DNA of 5,317 bases from Candidatus Troglogloeales bacterium (GTDB taxonomy: Bacteria; Nitrospirota; Nitrospiria; SBBL01; SBBT01): NCBI GenBank assembly GCA_005239595.1, contig SBBT01000152.1:1-5317 (forward strand). Reading direction: 5' to 3'. Under the pieces are notes generated by a model. That model worked only from the letters and a program-made list of their open reading frames with translations. It ran no database searches and was not told the DNA's origin. The position numbers and the translations under genes are program-made. Shown in pieces: positions 1 through 5,317 of this stretch. The number at the start of each line of letters is the position of its first letter. Position 1 is the first letter of the stretch.

Positions 1-2
1 CC

Positions 3-689
3 CCTGCAGCCCTTTATCTTGCCGCGGCTGGCGTCGGCACCCTAGGGATCATCGATAACGACAGGGTCGATCTCTCCAACCTGCAACGCCAGATTTTACA
101 TACCACGCGAACGATCGATCATCCGAAAGTAGACTCCGCCCAAGAAACATTGTCCAGAATGAATCCTGACGTGAAAATCATCCCCCATTTTGGAAACCTT
201 TCATCGGAAAATATCATTGATCTAATAAAGGCGTACGATCTTATTCTGGACGGCTCCGACAATTTCCCCACCCGCTTTCTGGTAAACGACGCCGCCTTCT
301 TTCTTAAGAAAACCGTCATATCGGGAAGCATCTTTCGATTCGAAGGACAGGTTACAACCCTCAAACCGTATGGCCCGGATCCGAAACCTTGCTATCGATG
401 TCTCTATCCAGAACCCCCGCCGGCAGGCATGGTTCCAAGCTGTCAAGAGGCCGGAATACTCGGCATACTCGCCGGAACTATCGGCGTCCTGCAAGCAGTG
501 GAAACCCTAAAAGAGATATTAGGCATCGGAGACTCACTTGCGGGAAGGCTCCTGGTCTATGATGCCCTTGACATGAAATTCCAAAACATGAGGATTCCCA
601 AAGATCCCAACTGTCCACTTTGCGGGGCAAACCCAAAAATCACACAGCTGCATGACAGCGACATCTCTTGTGCCTTGCCATCGCGATAA
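3..689 (+). CDS. moeB: MoeB/ThiF/HesA-family adenylyltransferase, 5' truncated by window
   Basis: E1-like enzyme that uses ATP to adenylate the C-terminal Gly-Gly of a small sulfur-carrier protein (MoaD for molybdopterin, or ThiS for thiazole); cytoplasmic. The frame is open from base 3, so the start and the GxGxxG nucleotide loop lie off the left edge; 228 residues are visible of a usual 250-270. Visible residues: the nucleotide-binding stretch GIIDNDRVDLSNLQRQ (15-30) with the family Asp and Arg, DGSDNFPTR (83-91) with the Mg/ATP aspartate, two zinc-binding Cys pairs C130/C133 and C204/C207, and C147 in the PSCQEAG segment, the position of the conserved Cys of the family. No rhodanese domain follows, so it is the short form. 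MoeB and ThiF cannot be separated confidently from this sequence; the CYRCLYPEPPPAG style favours MoeB/HesA. It converges on the minus-strand genes and appears unrelated to them. Confidence 0.93.
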   Translation, partial: PAALYLAAAGVGTLGIIDNDRVDLSNLQRQILHTTRTIDHPKVDSAQETLSRMNPDVKIIPHFGNLSSENIIDLIKAYDLILDGSDNFPTRFLVNDAAFFLKKTVISGSIFRFEGQVTTLKPYGPDPKPCYRCLYPEPPPAGMVPSCQEAGILGILAGTIGVLQAVETLKEILGIGDSLAGRLLVYDALDMKFQNMRIPKDPNCPLCGANPKITQLHDSDISCALPSR

Positions 690-720
690 ATAAAACAGGT
701 CTGGACTTTCAGTGGAGTCG

Positions 721-1416
721 TTAGAATAGTGTCGAGCGTTGTTGCAGGGCCGCACGGACCTTTTCCCCCACCTTGTCCGGTGTGGCAGTTGATTTGATCA
801 GCAATTCCACCGCCCCTAACTCAACGGCGCGGTTCATCTCTTGTTGCGTTCCTCTATCGGAGAGGATAAAGACAGGAATACCTCTAAGCTCCGAACGGGA
901 CTTTATAATGTGAAGGACCTTAAAGGCATCCATTCCATCCATCATTAAATCTAAAAGAATCGCATCCGGTCTTTCCTTGAGCAAAATCCTTAATCCCTCG
1001 ATACCGTTTTTGGCAACCAGGACAGAGAATCCCTCCGATTGAAAATACTGCTGATACGCCTCCCGGTAGAAATAGGTGTCGTCAATAATGAGGATCTGAT
1101 TTCTCCGGACATTGGGCCGTATCTGATGGGACGGAGAGGCCGCTTCCACATAGGCGCTGATACGCTTGGCCTCCTCCGGTTTCAATGTCAGAAAACGCAC
1201 CCCCATCCCAATTCCCTCATCAACATAGATCACCTTCGCCTGGGTCTCAATCGGATAATGAATCAGATGAAACTTTAGGTTAATCACCGTATTGATCGGG
1301 TATGAAACCTGTGTTGAGATATAGACGCCAACAACACTCAAGTCCACCGCCTGTCCCGTGTGCTTACCGTCAATCTCCACCTGCTGCGAGGTTAATACCC
1401 TATTGCCCTTCCGCAC
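721..1416 (-). CDS. PilZ domain-response regulator receiver fusion protein
   Basis: Predicted cytoplasmic signalling protein combining c-di-GMP binding with a phosphorylatable receiver. With the GTG start at 1416 it has 231 residues. PilZ domain about 1-93: the RxxxR motif is R2-R6 at the extreme N terminus and the DxSxxG motif is DLSVVG (25-30), so both canonical c-di-GMP contacts are present. Receiver domain about 106-227: acidic pair D112/D113, phospho-acceptor D156, S186 and K208 are all in place, so phosphorylation is plausible. The loop after D156 reads MMDGMDAF, with Asp where most receivers have Pro and Ala where most have Gly. There is no DNA-binding or enzymatic output domain. An alternative GTG at 1422 would add two residues, but the ribosome site fits 1416 and an in-frame TAG lies just upstream at 1426-1428. 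It is the last gene of the minus-strand series, about 100 bases after the other PilZ gene. The partner kinase is not in the window. Confidence 0.9.
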   Translation of the reverse strand: MRKGNRVLTSQQVEIDGKHTGQAVDLSVVGVYISTQVSYPINTVINLKFHLIHYPIETQAKVIYVDEGIGMGVRFLTLKPEEAKRISAYVEAASPSHQIRPNVRRNQILIIDDTYFYREAYQQYFQSEGFSVLVAKNGIEGLRILLKERPDAILLDLMMDGMDAFKVLHIIKSRSELRGIPVFILSDRGTQQEMNRAVELGAVELLIKSTATPDKVGEKVRAALQQRSTLF

Positions 1417-1421
1417 TTGCA

Positions 1422-1427
1422 CCCCCT
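1422..1427 (-). promoter_or_regulatory. ribosome binding site deciding the start of the PilZ-receiver gene
   Basis: On the minus strand AGGGGG is followed by the five bases TGCAA and then GTG at 1416. The same G-run directly abuts and overlaps the other candidate GTG at 1422, leaving that codon no usable spacing. The 1416 start is therefore preferred. Confidence 0.6.
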
Positions 1428-1517
1428 AGTCGAATGATATGATAACGAGCCGTCCATTTGAGAGGGGAACGATAGCACAATGTCGTAGCGTCAAACAACC
1501 TTTTCCCCGCCCTCTGT

Positions 1518-2093
1518 TTACTTTTGCCTCTCGCGTTGTAGCTGCATCTGCCGCTTTACCACATAACGAATCACATGCTCCCGTTCCACTTCGGTTATAC
1601 TGATTAAACGCACACCGATCTCATATCCCAAAAGAGAATCTTCTCCTGTGACGGCATTGCACCGAACCACCGCCCCGGTCACAATCATTTCGCGAAAAGG
1701 GATCACCGGCAAGATGAAATTAAATTCAAGCATCGTCTCTTCTTTATACGTTTCAGTCGTATAAAACAGGAAACCGTCGGCGCCAATATTCAGAATCGTC
1801 GCCTGATGAGGAAATCGTTCCGCGTCACTTTCCCGCAACATCAGCTTTACGATAAAACTCGTCTTCCAATCAAGCCAAAGCAACATATCCACCACTTCTG
1901 GATCAGTCTCTTCCGCATGTCTGTATAAATTTTCAGCGGCATCCATCAGGGGAAGCGAGGGAATCTGATAAATGGAGTCCTTCCGCTGGTTCAACCTTTT
2001 CTCGTGCTCCGCAAGAACCACCCGATAGATTACGGGACATTCGGTTAACACGCGAATCGACTCTCTTTGATCTCCCTGGTAAGACTCCATCAC
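1518..2093 (-). CDS. PilZ-like domain protein with helical insertion
   Basis: Probable c-di-GMP receptor or receptor-derived protein, 191 residues, cytoplasmic (no signal peptide or membrane segment). The N terminus has an RxxxR motif, R10-R14 (RESIR). A mostly helical stretch, about 30-95, separates it from the second PilZ motif, which reads NIGADG (102-107) and so has Gly instead of Ser in (D/N)xSxxG. The C-terminal part, GYEIGVRLISITEVEREHVIR, has the typical last-strand and helix pattern of PilZ domains. The long helical insertion before the second motif recalls atypical or tetrameric PilZ proteins, but that assignment is tentative. Start: GTG at 2093 lies nine bases after AAAAGGG (2103-2109); ATG at 2090 follows immediately and is the alternative. 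An in-frame TAG precedes by two codons. It lies 59 bases after the diguanylate cyclase gene, so the two are probably co-transcribed. Binding ability is uncertain because of the altered motif. Confidence 0.8.
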   Translation of the reverse strand: MMESYQGDQRESIRVLTECPVIYRVVLAEHEKRLNQRKDSIYQIPSLPLMDAAENLYRHAEETDPEVVDMLLWLDWKTSFIVKLMLRESDAERFPHQATILNIGADGFLFYTTETYKEETMLEFNFILPVIPFREMIVTGAVVRCNAVTGEDSLLGYEIGVRLISITEVEREHVIRYVVKRQMQLQRERQK

Positions 2094-2152
2094 CCGCTAT
2101 ATCCCTTTTCTTTTTACTGATCCTTCTGATGCGTTCATCTTTCCATCTCTCA

Positions 2153-3559
2153 TCAGGTAACAGTGGCAGGCGTCTCGATACGGTTTCTCCCCTTCTGCTT
2201 GGCCATATAAAGTGCCTTATCCACTCTATCAAAAAACTGATCCTGGGTCTGAATGCCCGCGGCCGGACAGCTGGACACCCCGATACTCACCGTCAGATGG
2301 ATCGGTTCCCCTGCGTTGAAATCGGCATCCTCAACCATTTTCAGAATCCTGCGGGCTGCAGACAACGCCTGATCGAGATGCGTCTCCGGAAGAATAATGG
2401 CAAACTCTTCTCCCCCATATCGGGCTAGGACGTCAATTTCCCGAATCCCCTTTTTTAAAATTAATACCACCTCCTGAAGGACTTTGTCCCCAATAAGATG
2501 CCCGTAAATATCATTTACTTTCTTAAAATAATCAATATCGATCAGCATCATCGAGAGGGGGATCTTGTGGCGATTGGAGCGCCTAAATTCCCTCTGTAAG
2601 GCATCCATGAAAGCCCTCCGATTTAAAACCTCGGTTAAGCCATCTTTTACGGCAAGGTCCTCAACCTTACGGTACGTCTCTGCATTTCTAATTGCCAGTA
2701 TCAGAGACGTCCGAAGCATGGAAAGAATCTGTAACTGATAATCGTCCACCCGCTTATGAGACGGTCGGATTAACCGCAACACTCCCAGCTTCTCTGTCGA
2801 GGACGCAAGGGAGAGAATAATCTCATTTTCCTCTTGAAGAATCACGGTATCAGGCTGAATCCGGTTTGACCTAAAAAACGTCGGCCCGCCACCCAACGCC
2901 TCCGAATAGAGGTTCTTTAAGGAAGGTGACTGGGAATCGTGCTCCGGAGAAATCCAGACACGGGATAGATCCCCAAGATAGAGACAACCGATATCATAGG
3001 GAATCACGCCGTTTAGGTTTTTCTCCAATGATTGAATCACCCCTTCTACATTGAGCGGCTCCGAGAGAGATTGGCTTAAGCCATTTAAGCGACTCAATTC
3101 GTTACCCCATAATTTTAACCGGTCTCGTTCTTCCTTTAGTTCTTGATTCGCTTCTTCAAGGTGGGCCGAAAGTTGTAATATGGCAAAAAGTCGCTCCCGG
3201 TTTTTTAAGCCCTGTCGGATCGTTTTCTTCATTCTGCTTAGCGAGAAGGGATTTTTTAAAAAATCAAAGACACCTGCGCGCAGGAAAGCAGCAGTTTCTT
3301 CGGGCTCAAGTGCCTCCCCCGTCAGAATGACACAAGCCGTTGGGTGGGTTAAACGAAGTCGCCTTAAGAACCTGTAGGTATTATGGAAAGAAACCTCTGT
3401 TATATCTGCGAGAACAACATCAATGATAATTTTTTCTACAGATTCTGGCAGCGTGTTCCATCTTAAAGAGGAGACTACATACCCCTCTTTCATAAGACAA
3501 GGGATTATTGTATCTGTCTTCGATTGGTCATAATGAATTAGGAGAATATAAGGCTGCAC
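2153..3559 (-). CDS. diguanylate cyclase: receiver-like, GAF-like and GGDEF domains
   Basis: Predicted to condense two GTP into c-di-GMP; soluble, 468 residues. Domain order: receiver-like fold about 1-120, coiled-coil linker about 122-160 (rich in Leu, Glu and Lys), GAF-like sensor about 160-292, then GGDEF about 300-462. The cyclase domain looks active: the DGLT(x)3NRR entry motif (306-315), metal-binding D341 in DIDYFK, N349, D358, and signature GGEEF (382-386). An allosteric inhibitory site RxxD (R373-D376) lies exactly five residues before the signature, so product inhibition is expected. The receiver-like domain keeps D52, T80 and K102, but H9 and Y10 replace the acidic pair that binds Mg, so normal phosphorylation is doubtful. 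The GTG at 3559 is the only start after an in-frame TAA eight codons upstream; its ribosome site is weak (GAGAG, nine bases away), suggesting modest translation. Two PilZ-type genes follow downstream. The GAF-domain ligand cannot be inferred. Confidence 0.94.
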   Translation of the reverse strand: MQPYILLIHYDQSKTDTIIPCLMKEGYVVSSLRWNTLPESVEKIIIDVVLADITEVSFHNTYRFLRRLRLTHPTACVILTGEALEPEETAAFLRAGVFDFLKNPFSLSRMKKTIRQGLKNRERLFAILQLSAHLEEANQELKEERDRLKLWGNELSRLNGLSQSLSEPLNVEGVIQSLEKNLNGVIPYDIGCLYLGDLSRVWISPEHDSQSPSLKNLYSEALGGGPTFFRSNRIQPDTVILQEENEIILSLASSTEKLGVLRLIRPSHKRVDDYQLQILSMLRTSLILAIRNAETYRKVEDLAVKDGLTEVLNRRAFMDALQREFRRSNRHKIPLSMMLIDIDYFKKVNDIYGHLIGDKVLQEVVLILKKGIREIDVLARYGGEEFAIILPETHLDQALSAARRILKMVEDADFNAGEPIHLTVSIGVSSCPAAGIQTQDQFFDRVDKALYMAKQKGRNRIETPATVT

Positions 3560-3670
3560 CGTTTTGATCTCTCGACGTGTTTAAATAGAGCAGTTTTAGT
3601 CCTATTGCTTGCAGATTAACCTTACTGAATGAAAAATTCAAGGGAGTGATTCTAGCAGGAAGGGTAAAAC

Positions 3671-3886
3671 CTACACGTTTTTTGAGGAAATATCGCTGGA
3701 ACGATCACCTTTCTTGACCGGTTGCGTGGCTGCGTCAAGCCTCTTTTTCGCTTCCAGAGAAACAGTAAGAAAGTCTTGTCCTGGCGATGTCGGTTCTTTC
3801 GGGTCTTTACCGCTTATGTTCTTTGATTTTAAAAGCTTCGGGTAGGTGCGCAAGACATTTTTAGCGTCGTAGGAACTTATTTCCAT
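3671..3886 (-). CDS. small protein, possibly of the FlgM-associated DVU0524-like type
   Basis: A 71-residue hydrophilic, lysine-rich protein with no membrane segment. Two parts stand out: an N-terminal segment with MEISSYDAKNVLRTY (1-15) and a later DFLTVSLEAKKRL (38-50), separated by a Pro/Gly/Ser/Lys linker; the tail is polar and probably disordered. The N-terminal pattern followed by a 'D..xVSxEAK' segment resembles small proteins found next to FlgM in flagellar clusters of Desulfovibrio and relatives (DVU0524 type), and the second segment is also reminiscent of FlgM linkers. It is not FlgM itself by eye. This is recalled family resemblance, so treat it as tentative. ATG at 3886 is preceded by GGTGG (3894-3898) at seven bases, and a strong sigma-28 promoter match lies just upstream, which supports both expression and a late-flagellar role. 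Its exact function is unknown. Confidence 0.75.
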   Translation of the reverse strand: MEISSYDAKNVLRTYPKLLKSKNISGKDPKEPTSPGQDFLTVSLEAKKRLDAATQPVKKGDRSSDISSKNV

Positions 3887-3916
3887 AAAAATACCACCGT
3901 ATATATTACGACGCTA
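3862..3916 (-). repeat. 10-bp perfect inverted repeat around the start of the small gene
   Basis: TAGCGTCGTA (3862-3871) is the exact reverse complement of TACGACGCTA (3907-3916), with 35 bases between. The right arm lies at the predicted transcription start; the left arm lies in codons 5-8 of the 71-residue gene. The ribosome site and ATG fall in the loop. In the mRNA most of the stem could form if transcription starts near 3913. A role in translational control is possible, but a 10-bp arm could also arise by chance in a window this long. Confidence 0.4.
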
Positions 3917-3919
3917 GTA

Positions 3920-3947
3920 CTATCGGCATCTTTCTAGAAAAACTTTA
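3920..3947 (-). promoter_or_regulatory. sigma-28 (FliA)-type flagellar promoter
   Basis: On the minus strand TAAAGTTT (3947-3940) matches the published sigma-28 -35 consensus in all eight positions, and GCCGATAG (3927-3920) matches the -10 consensus GCCGATAA in seven of eight. The spacer is 12 bases, one longer than the usual 11. Transcription would start near 3912-3914, giving a leader of about 26-28 bases that contains the GGTGG ribosome site of the 71-residue gene. The 15 of 16 match and its position make chance unlikely. The longer spacer may weaken it. Confidence 0.72.
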
Positions 3948-4002
3948 GTTCAAAATAGATATTTTAGTACCCATTCGTTTTGTTGAAAACCGGATTAGCG
4001 TT

Positions 4003-4422
4003 CTATTTTTTCTCCAATTTCCCTTCCAGAAGCGCAAGATCCTCTGTCCCTCGCGTAATCATGGGATGGAGTTCATACTGAATAAGGTCGGCCAATGTAA
4101 CCCAATCTCTTGCCTCAAAAGCAGAAACCATCGCCTGAAACACATTCAGAAACTCCTTTTGAGACAAAATATCGTCTCCAGAAATATCCGGCCGGTGAAG
4201 TCTGGCAAGACTATTGCGTAATTCGTCTCCAAATTCCATCAGCGCCTTCATATTTTCAATGTTGGTTGAAACCTTTGTAAATATCCCTCTCGATTGCTCC
4301 ACCCGTAGCAATCGGGCGCACTCGTCCAAGTCTTTTTCCAGGGTTTTTATATGCTTTTGGCCTTCCTTGACAGCAGCAGAAATCGCCTCCAACAACGTGG
4401 GATGGTCTATGCTATCGGTCAT
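4003..4422 (-). CDS. helical hypothetical protein, probable motility/flagellar accessory
   Basis: A 139-residue protein with no signal peptide or membrane segment, predicted almost entirely helical and highly charged. A first helical part (about 8-76) is joined by a short RPDISGDD turn (77-84) to a second helical pair (about 86-137). The recognisable segment is DWVTLADLIQYELHP (106-120), a pattern of the type 'D(Y/W)..LADL..YEL.P' that I associate with small uncharacterised proteins in motility and flagellin-glycosylation loci; the exact family name is not certain. It may be a chaperone-like or adaptor protein in the FliS/FlgN size range, but no direct similarity to these was recognised. ATG at 4422 has a strong ribosome site, AAAGGAGA (4431-4438), with the GGAG nine bases from ATG. 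It begins 45 bases after the glycosyltransferase stop, so the two are likely one transcript. The ORF ends in a lysine-rich tail. Confidence 0.8.
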   Translation of the reverse strand: MTDSIDHPTLLEAISAAVKEGQKHIKTLEKDLDECARLLRVEQSRGIFTKVSTNIENMKALMEFGDELRNSLARLHRPDISGDDILSQKEFLNVFQAMVSAFEARDWVTLADLIQYELHPMITRGTEDLALLEGKLEKK

Positions 4423-4467
4423 CGTCCGTATCTCCTTTATCTCATGTTAAAGATGTTCCCATGCGCG

Positions 4468-5317
4468 TCAGCCATAGCGCCCCCTCATCTTACTAAGTAG
4501 CTTGTTTAATCTGTGGAGATAGGTATGTTCCTTGAGTATTCTCTCCCGCCCCCTCCTCGCAATCGCACCCCTCACCTTCGGATTATGGAGATAAAATTTC
4601 ACCAACCCCGGGATCTCTTTCTTATGGTTGTAGGCGATTATCTCTTTCCCCACTTCAAACAACTCATCTAAAACCGGCTGATGGTCCGTAATCAGAAAAC
4701 GTTCACAAACCGGGACATCAAAAACCCGTTGATTCACCGCTTCAAACATCTGAAAGTTCGTCGCGTTAAGATGAATGTCGCAGGCATTATAAAACAGAGG
4801 AGTCTCCATATAATAATGTAATTTCGGTTTGATTTTATATGCGTTTCCCAACAAGGTTGCCCACTCCCCATCCCCATGGACGGTCGGCCTAAATTGCTCA
4901 AGCGCCTTCACGCAAGAGAGACGGTAAAGGAGCGTTGCTTTCCAAAGGGTCGCCGCCTCTAAATCAACCATTTGCTCGACAGAGAAACCTTTGATCTCCC
5001 CTTTTTCATCCTCCGTAAGCGTTTTTAAGATCTCGGGAAACGTCATCCTCGTCTCAACCAAACGATCCGCCATCTTTTCGATAAGCGGATAAAGGGACGG
5101 AGAGACTCTATCAAGATACTTTCGCGTCGGAGCAACCATCGAATCTCCAACAAAAGCAACGTCCGCCGCATACCGTTTCATGTCCGATTTACTTAATTTT
5201 ATCGGCTTGAACAACAACTCATCGGTCGCCATGGGCAGATAGGTCACCTCTTCAAAACCCATTTCTTCCAATTCTTTTGTATAAGACCGATCCCACATAA
5301 ACAAAGAGACATAAGGC
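4468..5317 (-). CDS. CgeB-like group 1 glycosyltransferase, 5' truncated by window
   Basis: Predicted nucleotide-sugar-dependent glycosyltransferase with a GT-B type C-terminal domain; cytoplasmic. The frame stays open to the right edge (residues PYVSL precede the first in-window TTG), so the N-terminal half is missing; 282 residues are visible. Supporting segments: FMWDRSY near the left end followed by YLPMATDE, typical of the CgeB-like family; FVGD (55-58), the start of a Rossmann-type strand; HGDGEW (147-152); then the sugar-nucleotide region with YYMETPLFYNACDIHLN, the loop FEAVNQRVFDVPVCERFLITD and the C-terminal HTYLHR (264-269), matching the pattern of the 'glycosyl transferases group 1' C-terminal domain in which the recurring element is 'RVFE/D...C..FLITD'. 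A helical stretch of about 90 residues after FVGD is longer than in the simplest members. Relatives occur in flagellar and surface-polysaccharide clusters, so flagellin glycosylation is a reasonable inference, not proven. It is followed at 45 bases by the 139-residue gene. Confidence 0.88.
   Translation of the reverse strand, partial: PYVSLFMWDRSYTKELEEMGFEEVTYLPMATDELLFKPIKLSKSDMKRYAADVAFVGDSMVAPTRKYLDRVSPSLYPLIEKMADRLVETRMTFPEILKTLTEDEKGEIKGFSVEQMVDLEAATLWKATLLYRLSCVKALEQFRPTVHGDGEWATLLGNAYKIKPKLHYYMETPLFYNACDIHLNATNFQMFEAVNQRVFDVPVCERFLITDHQPVLDELFEVGKEIIAYNHKKEIPGLVKFYLHNPKVRGAIARRGRERILKEHTYLHRLNKLLSKMRGRYG

Noticed and set aside
119..494. Minus-strand open frames opposite the MoeB-like gene
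   Set aside because: They overlap a clearly conserved coding sequence, show no recognisable domains and lack credible ribosome sites.
690..720. Possible bidirectional terminator between the converging genes
   Set aside because: Only a 4-bp GACT/AGTC stem is visible, with no following T-run on either strand.
1469..1494. TTGACG and TATCGT on the minus strand as a promoter for the PilZ-receiver gene
   Set aside because: The spacer is only 14 bases and the -10 is a poor match.
2126..2156. Inverted repeat CTGATG/CATCAG at the end of the cyclase gene
   Set aside because: Six-base arms with a 19-base loop and no U-tract; expected by chance.
3560..3670. Possible sigma-70 promoter for the diguanylate cyclase gene (TTGAAT and nearby AT-rich hexamers; TAGAAT near 3650)
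   Set aside because: No -35/-10 pair with acceptable spacing and matches was found. A weak TGAAT/ATTCA hairpin here is also too short to call a terminator.
3960..4002. Possible terminator after the 139-residue gene
   Set aside because: The GTTTT/AAAAC stem is only 5 bp and AT-rich, and the AAAATATCTATTTT palindrome has too small a loop; neither has a U-tract in the right place.
4413..4439. A second sigma-28-like match on the minus strand (TAAAGGAG, 12 bases, ACCGATAG)
   Set aside because: It overlaps the ribosome site and first codons of the 139-residue gene, and it matches far fewer consensus positions (5/8 and 6/8). Transcription would start inside the gene, so coincidence is more likely.

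Overview
The window is bacterial, gene-dense, of moderate GC and built of compact operons. The protein families (a MoeB/ThiF-type enzyme, several c-di-GMP proteins, a CgeB-like glycosyltransferase and a small FlgM-neighbourhood-type protein) are what one meets at the edge of a flagellar gene cluster in Nitrospirota or deltaproteobacterial-type organisms. The lineage is an inference from protein style, not a proven placement.

Layout. On the plus strand, positions 3-689 hold the 3' part of a MoeB/ThiF/HesA-family E1-like adenylyltransferase, cut by the left edge. Everything else is on the minus strand and converges on it, with only about 31 bases between the two stop codons and no convincing terminator there. 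Reading in the direction of transcription (right to left): the 3' part of a CgeB-like glycosyltransferase cut by the right edge (4468-5317); a 139-residue all-helical protein (4003-4422); a 116-base gap with a near-perfect sigma-28 (FliA) promoter; a 71-residue small protein (3671-3886); a 468-residue receiver-like/GAF/GGDEF diguanylate cyclase (2153-3559); a 191-residue PilZ-like protein (1518-2093); and a PilZ-receiver fusion (721-1416). No gap exceeds about 116 bases, and no RNA genes, mobile elements or CRISPR arrays were seen.

How it may work together. The glycosyltransferase and helical protein look like flagellar glycosylation or assembly accessories. The sigma-28 promoter would switch on the small protein late in flagellar assembly and could read on into the signalling genes. 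Those three encode one enzyme predicted to make c-di-GMP, with intact GGEEF active site and RxxD inhibitory site, followed by two PilZ-type proteins that may bind it: one with both canonical binding motifs, one with a degenerate motif. The inferred picture is a local c-di-GMP source and receptor module attached to a motility locus. Co-transcription across the 111-, 59- and roughly 100-base gaps is plausible but not shown by the sequence.
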